Shown here: positions 1 through 14,156 of the stretch, piece by piece
Layout of the letters: the number at the start of each line of letters is the position of its first letter
How positions within the stretch are numbered: the first letter of the stretch is position 1
NCBI GenBank assembly: GCA_029204225.1
Contig: CM055097.1
Location: 72,305,706 to 72,369,705, forward strand
Length of the DNA: 64,000 bases
Origin: Diphasiastrum complanatum
Lineage: Eukaryota; Streptophyta; Lycopodiopsida; Lycopodiales; Lycopodiaceae
Reading direction: 5' to 3'
Position numbers and translations under genes: made by a program
The notes under the pieces: model-generated
The model's input: the letters and a program-made list of their open reading frames with translations, nothing else
What the model was told of the DNA's origin: nothing
Databases searched by the model: none

Positions 1-210
1 AGACCCTAGCATTAATGTGGACTAGATTCAAATGTCAATCTTCTATAACTCATGTACTACACTTTTTCACACTTTCAGAAAGTGTTTATTCAAATGCTTT
101 TAGACTAATATAACTTTGAAAAGTCAAACTCAAAGTCTAATATGAAAATTGGCCAAAATTGCCAAATATACAAATATGATCAAAATGGCAAAACTAATTT
201 TAATTTCTCA
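1..210 (-). repeat. Partial 3' LTR of Ty1/copia element 1
   Basis: Read on the minus strand this is the start of an LTR, cut off by the window edge. Its first bases, TGAGAAATT, directly follow a purine-rich tract (GTTGAAGAGGGATTG) that ends the pol reading frame. The stretch around 80-200 is clearly similar to the LTRs at 45160-45286 and 41430-41575, sharing words such as CACACTTTC, ACTAATATAACTT and AAGTCTAA, so the three belong to one LTR family. Confidence 0.75.
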
Positions 211-873
211 CAATCCCTCTTCAACTAGTTTTAGCATAGACTTTGAGAACACTCCAAGTAAAGTTCTATGCTTCATGAACAAGTCCTTTCCCAATGCTTT
301 GGTGAAGTTATCAGCTACACATTCCCCATGTTGAAGCTCCATCTCCTTTGCCAAGACTTTCTCCCTCACAAAGTGATATTCCATCTCAATATGCTTGCTC
401 TTTTTCAAGTTAGAATCGATTTTCCTCAAATCTAGCAAGTGATATGCCAACTTTTGGGCTGATAGGTTGTCACAAAAGATGATTGAGCTCTTTGAAAAGT
501 CTAGCAAGTGAAGGTCCTTGACCATCCTCTTGATCCATACCATCTCCTTTGTGCAATGTGTAAGTGCTTTGTACTTGGCCTTACTAGATGACAATGAGAT
601 AGTGGCTTGTTTCTTTGACATCCATGATATAGCTCCATCACCTATGAAAATACAATGAGCACTTATGGATTTCTTATCCATTCTATCTCCAGCAAAGTCC
701 GAATATGAAAATCCAAACAAGTTAGGTGATGATCCCTCATACAATATGCCAAAATCTTGAGTTCCAATGATATACCTCAAAACTTGTTTCTCTAGCTTCC
801 AATGCTCTTCAATAGGATCTTGCATGAATTGGCTCAATCTACCAATACAATAGCTTAGATCTAGTCTTATCAT
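208..873 (-). pseudogene. copia element 1: RNase H and end of pol
   Basis: This 221-residue open frame is the C-terminal part of a Ty1/copia polyprotein: the tail of the reverse transcriptase followed by RNase H. It shows the family's typical runs: RLSQFMQDP and HWK near the start, GFSYSDFAGD, AISWMSKKQATISLSSSKAKYKAL, then FCDNLSAQKLA, KHIEMEYHFVREKV and ADNFTKAL near the end. The stop codon TGA is formed by the first three bases of the LTR, and the polypurine tract encodes the last residues (VEEG), so pol runs right up to the LTR. Upstream it is separated from the reverse-transcriptase frame at 964-1455 by a frame break, so the copy is not intact. Confidence 0.88.
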
Positions 874-963
874 GGTTAGGTAGATGAGTGAACCAACTTT
901 CTTTCTATAGAGAGTAACGTCTTTGAAGGATTTTTCATTACCTCTTATAGTTAGCTTTACATT

Positions 964-1455
964 TTACTCCATAGGTGCATCACAAGACTTTGCATCTACC
1001 ATATGAAATCTTTCTAGAATAGAATTAGCATACTTCTCTTGACAAATGAAAGTAGATTGAGAAGATCTAATCACTTCTATTCCTAAAATGTAATGCAAAT
1101 GACCAAGATCATGCACCTCACACTCCTTCTTGAGAGCACTCTTGATATCCTCCACATCTTGGTTGTGTCCACCACTCAAGATGATATCATCCACATAGAT
1201 TAGCAAAATGATAACATCATTACCAAAAAACCTATAATAAAGTGAATGATCATATTCACTCATAACAAAGTCTTGAGAGAGTAAAAAAGTGTTAAGCTTA
1301 GCATACCAACTTCTTGGTGCTTGCTTAAGGCCATATAAGCTCTTTTGTAGAAAACACACATGATTTGGCTTTGTAGGTGAAGTGTAGCTCTCGGGTTGGT
1401 CCATGTACACTTTTTCTTTAAGATCACCATTTAAAAAAACATTTGTGATATCCAA
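964..1455 (-). pseudogene. copia element 1: reverse transcriptase core
   Basis: The 163-residue frame is the catalytic core of a Ty1/copia reverse transcriptase, which copies element RNA into DNA inside virus-like particles. Visible in order are MDITNVFLNGDL (normally DVxxAFLNG), PESYTSP, SLYGLKQAPRSWYAKL, and the catalytic box LLIYVDDIIL near 1195, then the LGxLHYILGIEV run and YANSILERF. The catalytic aspartates are present. The frame is broken on both sides (towards 873 and towards 1509), which marks this as a decaying copy. It is the conventional relative of copies A and B further right. Confidence 0.9.
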
Positions 1456-1508
1456 TTGTCATAGATCTCATCCATAAAGAGTAGCAAGAGATATGATGAC
1501 CCGAATGC

Positions 1509-1988
1509 TTACCATCTTTGCCATGGGTACAAATGTTTCATCATAGTCAATACCATGTTCTTGAGCATATCCTTTTGCCACCAACCTTGCCTTATGTTAT
1601 TGATAGATCCATCTTGGTTTGTCTTCACTTTGAAGATCCATTTACATCCAATAGCTTTCTTGTCCTTAGGTAACTCCACCAATCTCCATGTTTCATTCTT
1701 CATAAGAGCTTGATACTCAAGATCCATTGCTTGGATCCACTCCTCTTTGTTTATTGCTTCATCTACACAAGTGGGTTCATCAAAATATGTGAGAAAAGCA
1801 AAATGAATCACTTCCACTTTCTTACCCTTCTCATCATATGTGAGCCTTGAAGGTGTTTGTCTTCCCATTGGTGTTCTCCTTGGCTTTTGACTTGATGAAG
1901 GTCCTTCATCATCACCATCTATAGTAGGATCCTTTACATCAACATCAAGAATGTTAGATCCATCCACTCCGTCCTTAGTTGACCTCAC
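1509..1988 (-). pseudogene. copia element 1: integrase-RT linker and RT N-terminus
   Basis: This is the linker and N-terminal part of the copia reverse transcriptase. It begins with an acidic and proline-rich stretch (DEGPSSSQKPRRTPMGRQ), then KGKKVEVIHFAFLTYF, the CVDEAINKEEWIQAM motif, and NETWRLVELPKDKKAIGCKWIFKVK, which is diagnostic of copia. After that the frame degrades before rejoining the core at 1455. The upstream half of the element (integrase, protease, gag) is missing because another LTR abuts it near 1990. Confidence 0.85.
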
Positions 1989-1991
1989 TAT

Positions 1992-2915
1992 TGTCGTAAA
2001 ATTGCAGTGTGGGCGTGAGCGACAGCGGAAGCTTGAGGATTTGGGCGCGGCGTGTAGGAACAGAAATGCAATAGTTAGCAGCAGAATTATTCAAGTCGAA
2101 GAATTCATACAATATGCGCAAATGAACGACACAATAGTGAGACAAAAATTGCACTCAGATTAATATCAACAGTGAGTACAATAGCTTGAAGTAATAACTT
2201 CAGCTTGTTGAGCGTAATAACGCTGGCTACAGAAAACTTTGATTGAAAGAGAATTTCAATTAACTCAATTCAAGACTTAATCCTTACATAGCTTGAATCA
2301 GCTAAAATATAGATTTACAAGTGTCGAGGAACAAAATATCTTACATGTCTTTAATGTTATTTATGCTAGTCTTTACATATGTACAAAGTTGGTAACCACC
2401 AACTGCCTTTGGGATATTTGGTTGTCCAGCTATTTTTAGGGTTGCTGATAAGTTGGCGACGTCGGTCAGCCAATGCAGCAAAAACGCGAAAAAGCCAAAA
2501 AAAAACCCGAAGATGCCTTTAGATTGAAGTTTTGCAACTCCTGAAGGTGCCTTACACTAGAGGTATGTAAATCCCTAAGGCGCCCTTAGATTCAAGACAA
2601 CGAAGAAGGCGAAAGGCCGAAAAAGTGCCTTACATCTAAGGCAGTGAAGAAGTCGAAGGTGCCTTAGATTTTAAAGGCAACGAAAAAGACGAAAAAGACG
2701 AAGATGCCTAAAAATGTTTTCTAAGGCATTCTGGCCACTTGGCTAGTGTGTCGCATTTTTTGCTAAGGAGCGAAAAGGGCGAAGGTGCCTAAAAAATTGT
2801 TTTAAGGTAAAAGAAGAAAAATGTGAAGGTCCGAAAATATGAAGTCGGCCTTCAGGTTTTCAAGATGCTCATTACTTGAATGATTTATTTAAGACTGAGC
2901 ATAAAAAATCTAACA
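1992..2915 (-). repeat. LTR of a second copia element inserted into element 1
   Basis: On the minus strand the LTR would start TGTTAGATTTTTT at 2915, immediately after a polypurine tract (AAAGGGGGAG, complement of 2916-2926), and end ...TTTTACGACA at about 1992. The right boundary is well supported by the tract and the pol tail beside it. The left boundary is inferred from the TG/CA rule and the abrupt end of element 1 coding sequence. Length about 0.92 kb. Confidence 0.55.
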
Positions 2916-3044
2916 CTCCCCCTTTATGTGGATCCTTAAAAACTTTGAACTTCAGATTTAACATATCGTTAAATATGAGATGTTGCTCTTTTGATAGAGC
3001 CTTTGTGAAGTAATCTGCTGCCAGTAGCCAGGATCCTGCAGACG

Positions 3045-3046
<2 letters not shown>
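2916..3046 (-). pseudogene. copia element 2: pol C-terminal tail fragment
   Basis: Read on the minus strand this encodes the last residues of a copia polyprotein, including ADYFTKALSKEQ (normally ADxxTKAL), then NLKFKVFKDPHKGGV leading into the polypurine tract and LTR. Only about 40 codons survive. The fragment is cut by a (CT)n microsatellite beginning at 3047. Confidence 0.75.

Positions 3047-3128
<82 letters not shown>
3047..3128. repeat. (CT)n microsatellite, 82 bp
   Basis: A pure TC dinucleotide run that truncates the copia tail on its left. The 330 bp to its right (3129-3454) contain no recognisable gene. Confidence 0.95.
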
Positions 3129-3130
<2 letters not shown>

Positions 3131-3454
3131 CCATACAGCAGGCCTCTCTCTCCATCACAACTAAAATCCGTGAGGCGACAAGCAGCATTCTATAGATCCA
3201 GAGCAGTTCTGGTTTGTTGACAATTTCAAATATTCAATTGCTCAATTTGTTGTGTAATTGATATTTTTCTTTTTCTTAAAGCAGATATTTTGTAGTGGTT
3301 GCTTTAATATGACTACTTTTTTATTTTATTTTAGTATGTTCCATTGAATATTGTAAGTGTTTTGCTGAATCAGATGAGATTTGGTTATACTTTGGGAATT
3401 TCTCTTAGCTTAAGTAGGCAAGCTTACAATTCAAGTTTGATGTGCAAGATTTTT

Positions 3455-6085
<2,631 letters not shown>

Positions 6086-6350
6086 CGCATTCTTTGAGGG
6101 CATCCCGCCAATTTTTTCAAAATTTTTGCGAGATTTTTGATGCCTTTTCGCATTTAGGCATCGGGATTTTCGCGAAACCTTCAGGGAAATTTTTCGAGAT
6201 ATTTTCTCAAAAGCTTCAGTGATTTTCGCGAAATTTTTGCCAAATCTTCAGGGAATTTTCTCGAAGTTTTCGCAACATTGCCCTCCCCCTCCAAAAAAAT
6301 GCGACACTCCCCCTCCCCCTCCTAAAAAATGGCTCCCCCCTCCCAAACAA
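6086..6350. repeat. TTTTCGCGAAA-rich stretch and C-rich tail
   Basis: Next to the array, the sequence changes to repeats of TTTTCGCGAAA and CTTCAGGGAAATTTT (6165-6260). It then has blocks of five to seven C separated by T or short A runs (6281-6344). The complement of the C blocks has at least four G runs and could form a G-quadruplex. No coding sequence is recognised. Confidence 0.6.
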
Positions 6351-6913
6351 TGCGATACGTCGGCTGGCACACTTCGGCCACATACACACATACATCTTCC
6401 ACCCGTCAATGAAGACATACTAAATTTCCAAATCATCGGAGAATCATCGCCCGTCAACGAGATACTCAATTTCCAAACCATCGGTCGTCGCCTAGATCGG
6501 TTGCCATTGCTCGTCAACGACGGGCACTCTTTACTAGTGTATATATATATACATATTGTGTGTGTGTGTGTGTGTGTGCGTGCGTGCATGTGATCGCATG
6601 TGTTCGGGCATGCATGTGTTGAAGTGAACTGAGTTATGTGATACTTTGGCAACGTATGACACCAATTTATGTGATGATCTTTTGTCCACTTTTTGAGGCA
6701 ATTGAGGGCAAGCAAAGACTTTCTTGGTGATGGTGGTTTCCATTTTGGCTTGTTTCTTAGAAAATGTGGGTTGGAAACATAAAACACATGCATTAATGGG
6801 CGAAAACTTATGTATGCAATTCATAAAAATGCCATTAATATTTTCATGACTTGCATATGGAAGCCATAGCAATCCTTTTGGCTTCCACTTAAATGTGTTA
6901 TTTGAAGGCTTCT

Positions 6914-6967
<54 letters not shown>

Positions 6968-7450
6968 AGAGATTCTATAATTTCACTTCTATTAGGTTGG
7001 CCAAGAATAAGTACGAGTTTTGCTTATCATTTACATATAAGGGTATATACGTTAATGGTAGTTTGAGTAATTCTCAAAATGATTTACAATCGGTTCTTGA
7101 TTTTCAAAATTGTGTGTCAACCTAATAGGCTCTACTAATTTTTCATGTTAGGAATTGCAAAGGTCACTAATAAAACCATTCCCATATAATAATGAGCCTT
7201 ACCCCAATGTTCGGGAGACCTTTTTGAGGTTTTCGTCCAAAAACCAATATGTTAAAGAGTTCTTCGGCCTCTATTAAGTGACAACCTCTTACTTGCCGAT
7301 TTATGACATAAAAAATCTTGTACAATTTTTGTCATGCCAATTTTTTGAAAAAGATGGCGAGGCTTTCCACATTGGCCTTACCCAAAACCATTCCAATAAA
7401 CAAAAGCACTTCAATCATTTAGAATTGGGCACTCCTTTATGATATTAACT
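6351..7450. other. Non-coding interval with (GT)n and (GA)n runs
   Basis: No credible gene. A (GT)n run lies at about 6557-6580 and a (GA)n run at 6917-6964. A short degenerate direct repeat (CAATTTCCAAACCATCGG-like, near 6425 and 6470) is also visible. The last part (7450 onward) passes into the pyrimidine-rich leader of the VPS2 gene. Confidence 0.6.
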
Positions 7451-7943
7451 GCTGAAGAGAATTGTAACTGCAGTTAACATCACAGTGTTATCTCCTTTGC
7501 CCTTCACTTTCCGCCTCGCAGCTCTCCTTCTCCTGCATGATCGCGTTCGGTTTTGCAGTCATTACCGCCAAAGGAAAAAAATCTAAATCTAGCCCTTATG
7601 TCTTGCAATTTCTGGAATACAATTCGATCGATCCAATTCTTTTGAGTTGGAGTTAATGTTTGTGTATTTGCCAGCAGCAGCCAAACCTTTTTCACAGTTG
7701 CGTCTGTTGTGTTGATTTGCTGCATGAGATTTTGATTTTTGGCCTTGCCTTCTTTCACTTCGTTTCTTTCTAATTTGCAAGCAAAGCATCTGTTACAACC
7801 TCACAACACGCACCAGTTGCGATCCTTGTGAATCGGTCACTTTACACGCAAGACCACAAAATTGGCTTAGTTTTCTACTGATTAATCAGGGGATCGGCAC
7901 ACGGAGGTTAGGGTTTGCGTAATATCTCTCAGCAGCATTAAGA

Positions 7944-10900
7944 ATGAGTTTCCTGTTTGGAAAGAAGAAAACTCCTGCAGGTATTTTGTGTTTCGATCTC
8001 TTCCTTAGCTGCTCATTTTACCTGTTTTATTGCTGTTTGCAATCTCTATCAAAATGGACAGATGGCCTTCTAAATAGAAGACATTGAGTCTGTCAATCGA
8101 ACCTATTGTCTCTTTTAGGAGAAATTTTTATGGGTTACATTTACTATTTTACCCTACCAGGAGACTATGTCTTGATCCAGGGCTTTGACATACTCTATTC
8201 TTCTCCATTCAAAGAGCTTCCCTTGACTATCTATAGTTTGTTTGCTTCCCATGAATGGGCATCAAGGAAAGATTGAGTAGTAAGATGTTTGTTTGGTATT
8301 TTCTAATGATCTATGACATTACGAATTCTGTAGAGCTTCTGCGGGAGAACAAGAGAATGCTTGATCGCTCGATTAGGGAAATTGAGCGGGAAAGACAAAG
8401 TTTGCAGACTCAAGAGAAAAAGCTTATTTCGGAGATAAAAAAGACTGCAAAGCAAGGCCAGATGGTGAAGTTGTTCCCATTCTGGCTGTATGATTATAAG
8501 TTTGCTGAATTTATAAGATTCTGAATGATATCTTCTATGTTGCTCTAGTGGCTAGCACAAACTTCAACTCATAAATATCTAGTTTTTTGAAAGGATGTAT
8601 TGTTCTTTGTTCTAGAGTGCGGTAAGAGTGATGGCCAAAGACCTAATTCGAACACGACATCAGATTACAAAGTTTTATGGTCTTAAATCTCAGCTGCAGG
8701 GTATCTCACTACGAATACAGGTCAGTTAATTTCGGTGCCATAGTTTCTTTATTTTCGACTTCTATTGGCCATCCTAAGTTGTTCCTTGATGCCGAAGCAA
8801 TTTTTCTGGTACCTTCAAAGACTGAAGTTTATTACCTTATGAAGAGATGGTACAACATATTTTTAGCTTATAAATGTTGAGAGTTTGACTTAAAGTTGAC
8901 TCTAATGTTTCACAGCTTCAAGCAACATAAGGCCTGTTCATGGTTTGTGCCTCCTAATAGATGGAATCTAGAGAAGATTAAGAAGCTGCCAATGCAATAG
9001 GTTATAGTGTTTTTTGTTTGTCATTTTATTAGATTCTGCTAATAGCACTTCTCAGCCCATAATTTTTTAAAGCCACCAAGTAGGTCACTGATTCATGCAT
9101 AGGTATCTCAAGTGTGTGATATTTGTTAGGCACCATGGGCCTATCATTTCCTTTGACATCATCTGATATTCACTTGCTAGGATGATACAAGGAACTCCCT
9201 TTTGGGAGGCACAAGGGCAGCGATTCTGGAAGTATTAGCTATCACCATGATAAGGCTCACGGAATCAGAGATCATAGTCGTCTAAGAGCTATAGTGTTAG
9301 CTTATGCTATGAAAGAGATATTGAAGACAAGCCTTGTGAAAACAAATTATCAATTGGTTTCAGTACATAACCTTTTCAATCTTCGATAAGGATAATGGGC
9401 AATGCTGCTGAATTCCTTCTTGTGTTTCATGGTTGGTTCATTGTCATCTAGGAAGCTAATGTGTTGACCATTTCTTGCAAGAACTATATTTCAAAAGTGA
9501 GTCTTATGTGAACTAACTAGTTCGTACTAGAAGCCCTTTCAATCTATGAGAAGGATAATGGGTAATGCATCTAGATTCATTTTTGTGTCTCATGTTTGGA
9601 GCAAAGTTATGTTAACTAATGACATCATTTTTCGAAATTACTAGATGTATTCAAATAGTGAATTCAATCTACTCCTATTTACAAAAAAGCTCATGAACAA
9701 CTTTCTACAACAGTCTACAACAATCTACTAGGGGTGTAACGAGCATCATATGGCCATAGTGGACATTGTAAAGCGGCTTATAAATAGAAAAGATTGATAT
9801 AATTCACATCAAAGTTGCACGTTCCGTTCCGGAACGCATTCCGGGAAATCCCATTAGGGTTTCCCGGAACGTACAGTAAATTTTTCTTTTTTTTGATTTT
9901 TTTTCCCAAAATACAGATTTATTGGTGTCCAAAATCGTTTAGACAGTATATAAATTTTTTTCTGCTCCTATTAACGTTTTTTAGGCCATTTAGTGGTTTT
10001 CTTTTACTTTTATGAAGAAAAATTAATCAAAAAGAAAAGTGATCCGGAACGCTTGTTCCGATCGCTGTTGCAGTGGAACGCGATCCTCTGTAACTTTGAT
10101 TCACATATTGGGATATAGTTTGGATAAGATTGGAATCTGAAGTACATGTAACATTGTTGTTTTTTCTTGACCTTGATTGCTACTTTGTGGCTTCGAAAAT
10201 TTCAACATAAATCTTTGGTTTGTTAGGTTCTCAATTGACCAAAATCTGAATTTTCGTAAAAAGCCTGATGATTGTCATTATGGGGCTACACTTTCTGGAG
10301 TTTTAAAACCTATACATGAGCTAAAACTAGCACATGTGATTTCTAGTCTTTGTTAAATTCATGACATAGAGAATAGTAGACCATAGTAGTCTCTCTCATT
10401 CGCTTGCAAGATTTATTTATTTATTTTTGTTTGATTATGGTGGTACAAATAGAGTGCCAATATCACATCAAAATCAAGTGCTTTTCATGTTTCAGACTTT
10501 GAAGTCAACCCAAGCAATGGCGGAAGCAATGAAGGGTGTCACAAAGGCAATGGGACAAATGAACAAGCAGTTGAACTTACCAGCTCTACAAAAAATCATG
10601 CTAGAGTTTGAAAGACAAAATGAGAGAATGGAAATGACGACAGAAATCATGGGTGATGCTATTGATGATGCTTTAGAAGGTGACGAGGAAGAGGAAGAGA
10701 CAGAAGAACTTGTCAACCAAGTCCTTGATGAGATCGGAATAGATCTTGACTCTCAGGTATTTTTTCCTAATCAAAATAACAAGGTCCTTTCTCACATTGT
10801 ATGATTTGTTTATGGATTCAACATAATGGGAGGCCGCATTATGCTACTTTTGACTGTTGAGCAAGTTTTAATTTTCTATTCATTAGTTGAGAAGAAGATG

Positions 10901-11020
10901 ATTTCCTTATTAATTCAGCCCAAAATAGACACGAAAATCTATGGGTTGAGAGTGTATGTCCCGCTATGGTAAAAAAAAATCATCAGTTTTCTTGCATTCA
11001 TCAATCACAATAATTCATGT

Positions 11021-11106
<86 letters not shown>

Positions 11107-13230
11107 GAACGGGTCTCCATAATTAGATATTGCAAGAATGAGGAAGAAGATGCATCAAAGAAGAGTCAGAAGACTCTTTACAACTAGGTAATTCTAAATT
11201 TTAAATGATTGTAAAATTTTGAATCTTCTGACATATGGTTCTTCTTTTGGTGGTGGTGGTGAGGGGGGGAACATTTTGAGCACATTGATGGCAACTTTTC
11301 TTATTCTATAGAGTTTTTCATGTGGTGCGTTTTTTTTTTGGGGGGGTGGGGTTTGTTAAGCTCTTTCCCATTGAGCACATTTGGCAACTTTTTTTATTCT
11401 AAAGAGTTTTTCAATCTGGTGCATTTTTTTTTTTTGGTGCGGGGGTTGGGGGGGAGTTTGTTAAGCTCTTCCCCATTGAGCACATTGATGGCAACTCTTT
11501 TGATTCTAAAGAGTTTTTCAATGTGGTGCGACTTTGTAAACTTTACCGGATGAACTCTTCACTCCTTTTTTTCTAGAGGTTATAACGTTGAGGGTAAGTC
11601 CAAGCTACAGAAAAGTGGAAGCATTGCCAAAAAATTCCTTGTTATTGAAAACTCAACCTAGACCTAAAAATCTTACACCGTACGCTTGTGATACTTTGAA
11701 ACTTTGTGATCCTAAAATATGTCCATCCATGCTACTAGTTCCAGAATTGTCTCAAACAACTTGGGACCATGCAGATAATGGATAACCAACAAATATGCTG
11801 CCAACTTTACAAGGAGGAAATGTGTAACTTGAAGCTTATCAATGCAGAAACAAACTGTCATCCTGATTGGAAAATTATAGCAGCAGATTTTCTCTTTCTG
11901 ATGAAAGCAAATTACCACAAATGTTAAGGTGTGTTTGTTAGAGATTTGCCTGATTGAATATGAAACTTCAAAAGAATAGGATCCTGTTCAGCCTCCGACA
12001 TTGATGATTAATACGAACTGTGTCAAACTTTGATATCCGCTACAACCTGTAACTCTAGCAATTCGGACAGTGGAACCGGGTCCCTTTTTTTTTCATACTG
12101 AAACTCACAAAAACCAAATAAAATCCAGACACACCCCTCCCACCCAAAAAATAGGGCAGCGATCCATGAAACCCTTATTGGGGTCGCATTCCAGAACGTG
12201 AGCTGCATCTAACTTTGAGGGTCCAAGTGAATAAAAGCCCCTAGTAATGTCTGTAATCGTTTCAATTCTTTAACCATACCTCCATTAGAAGGATCATCAG
12301 TCTTCTTTTACATCCTTGACAAGTGCAAGTATTTCTAAAACCATTATCTTGCAAGTGATTATTGTCTTGTCTTAATAAAGCTTTATCTTATTGGCAAAGA
12401 TTGTTCATGTTATGCAGAGGAGTCTTTCTTAGCTTTATTTAAGTTCAGATGAGACATTTCAATTCCCAAGGAGCACTTTCACGGGATAGCTTAACATATC
12501 CTTGTTATGTTGATTTTTGTTTCTATATCTTTTTCATTTGAATGATATAAAGTTTCCCTTATGATTACGATTCTATAAAAAAAGAAATGACTTTGACGAA
12601 CCACTCATGGCAATTTTTGAACGGCAATTATTGAATTTTGGAAAAGGAATTTCTGATTCAATTTTATTGAGGATATCTTGAATTTTGATTTGCCAATGGG
12701 GATTCTAGAATATAGCTGGAAAAATTTTGAGACACCTTGTATGGCTGGCCCATTTCTATCGAGCTTACTGAGTTCATGAATCAAATCATTTTTGTATCTA
12801 AGGTCGAATCAGCATTTATTAGCCTTTTTTGTAGATCCTAGTGTCCCCTGTTACAGTAGTGTATAACAGTGCTCGCAACTGCATACTCAGGTTCCGTTCT
12901 TTTAAGTTGCTTCTGTTCAGAGGCTCTATAAATGAAGTGGTGAGTTGCAATGTCTTGAAAGGTGTATGGTCGTGCTTCATGCAAACATGGTTGTGAACTC
13001 GTTCTTAAGTGTTATTTGTGCTTCTTTAAGTAGAGTGTTTTGTGCTTATGGTGGGTTCCCTCAACCAATTGGTTTTTCAAATGCAGCTTCTGAATGCTCC
13101 TAGCACTGCAGCCACTGTATCTGGAGAAAAAGCTCCTGTGAAGGTTGCTCAGGCAACAGCAGCTTCAGAGGATGATGCAGGAATTGATAGTGATCTTCAG
13201 GCTCGTCTTGACAATCTTCGCAAACTCTAA
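7944..13230 (+). CDS. VPS2.1: ESCRT-III subunit VPS2 (CHMP2A-type), five exons
   Basis: Encodes a 225-residue plant VPS2.1/CHMP2A, a core ESCRT-III protein that polymerises on endosomal membranes and recruits the VPS4 ATPase for multivesicular-body sorting. Exons: 7944-7980, 8334-8464, 8616-8720, 10496-10756, 13087-13230. All introns are GT-AG and phases agree. The protein starts MSFLFGKKKTPAELLRENKR, with the basic first helix (REIERERQSLQTQEKKL) and KKTAKQGQM. It continues through KDLIRTRHQI, KSTQAMAEAMKGVTKAMGQM, the acidic EGDEEEEETEEL segment and a C-terminal MIT-interacting motif DLQARLDNLRKL. This is the family's normal length and domain order. I chose the ATG because it gives the conserved N-terminus and follows a CT-rich leader. 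Intron 3 (1775 bp) and intron 4 (2330 bp) carry small repeats. Nothing suggests it is a pseudogene. Confidence 0.95.
9371..9600. repeat. Diverged direct repeat within VPS2 intron 3
   Basis: Two copies of about 65 bp begin at 9371 and 9535. They share CCTTTTCAATC, GAAGGATAATGGG-like and TTTGTGT(C)TCATG-like words. They look like an old local duplication of intronic DNA. Confidence 0.5.
9810..10098. mobile_element. Short hAT-type non-autonomous element in VPS2 intron 3
   Basis: A 289-bp segment begins CAAAGTTGCA and ends TGTAACTTTG, giving short imperfect inverted termini. It is flanked by a perfect 8-bp direct repeat, ATTCACAT, at 9802-9809 and 10099-10106. An 8-bp target duplication with termini starting CA is the signature of hAT-superfamily transposons. 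The ends contain palindromic GTTCCGGAACGC-like words. There is no transposase frame, so it would depend on an autonomous partner. Confidence 0.75.
11019..11101. repeat. (GT)n(GA)n microsatellite in VPS2 intron 4
   Basis: A GT run to 11044 passes directly into a GA run ending at 11101. Confidence 0.95.
11278..11540. repeat. Tandem repeat of about 100 bp, nearly three copies, in VPS2 intron 4
   Basis: Units start GAGCACATTGATGGCAAC at about 11278, 11373 and 11478. Each contains ATTCTAAAGAGTTTTTCA, then GTGGTGC, a T run and a G run, then TTTGTTAAGCTCTTCCCCATT. The third copy is partial. The adjoining T and G homopolymers differ between copies. Confidence 0.8.
12029..12222. mobile_element. Possible relative of the intron-3 hAT element, in VPS2 intron 4
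   Basis: Read on the minus strand from 12222 this starts CAAAGTTAGATGCAGC. It shares with the 9810 element the words ACGTTC-GGAA-GC, AAGGGTTT (versus TAGGGTTT) and a GGTTCCACTG-like word near the far end, also in matching order. No flanking 8-bp duplication could be found and the left boundary is uncertain, so this may be an old, eroded copy. Confidence 0.35.
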
Positions 13231-14110
13231 AAGAATAGTTCAAACTTCAAAGACATAATGCACCATTCTAAGTTCAGCCTGTCTGGCCTCTGGATTGACA
13301 GATTAAGCAGTCCTATTATAGTGTTAGTCCTGGGTGTATAGTATGTCTTATCTACTAAAGTGTATATGGCCTTAAGATTACCGAGCAACAGAAAAAGCAA
13401 ACAATCTCTTGTTGGTTCTGTCACCAACAGCTTTCTTGTACAAACAATTGCCATACAATGTATTGCTAGCAGGTAACTAAGTATGAAAGACATTCTGAGG
13501 GCAACACCTCTCTCTATTTCAGGACATTTGTATTTCATAGTCTTTAAGGAAATAAGTTGACCATTTATCTGCTTAAAAGAATCAGCATTCTGTTATCTTT
13601 TTACCTGGAATTGGATTTACTGTATAAAGGCAAGTTCTTGTACCTTGTTATAAAATTTCTGCTGACTTGAGTTTTCAACGTGCCTCTTTGCTTGCGTCAG
13701 GATTGAGAAAAGCTCATTTTAACATGCTTTCAGCATTTTAAGGTGTAGCTCGAGTCTTTGCAGGTTCTTAGCTACAGATCATCTTGTTGCTAGTGTTTGT
13801 TTGCTGCACCAATTTGCCCACTATCTGATTATTTGATGTAGAGCCCACTGAGACTTCAACTGAGCACATGGGTTGTGTAATGAACAAAAGAATAGTGTAC
13901 TGTAGTGTAACTCTGCTATGCAGTTAGCAGCAATGTTGTATTGTATACACTCTTTGTCAAGGAGTTCATGATGAGACTTTTGGCTACATCAATCAATGGT
14001 TTTGACAGCGCATATTGGACATCAATGGGTTTTCAAGGATCAAGACAACGCCGTCAGTGTTCTGGCCTACAGTGCACATTTGTACACGTGTACATACATG
14101 TGCATGTTAG

Positions 14111-14156
<46 letters not shown>

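Noticed and set aside
2958-3188. Frame with a long Arg-Glu repeat
   Set aside because: Translation of a (CT)n microsatellite; the same holds for the Leu-Ser, Arg-Glu and Val-Cys frames at 3548-3850, 14100, 21750, 41150, 47660-47960 and 53200-53440.
6499-6600. CRISPR-like or satellite array
   Set aside because: Only simple GT and AT repeats; no regularly spaced repeats with unique spacers occur anywhere in the window, as expected for plant DNA.
8255-8524. Frame with MGIKERLSSK start in the VPS2 gene
   Set aside because: It is VPS2 exon 2 read through with flanking intron; the true exon starts at 8334 after an AG acceptor.
10492-10716. Minus-strand serine-rich frame over VPS2 exon 4
   Set aside because: Antisense shadow of the conserved acidic and helical exon.
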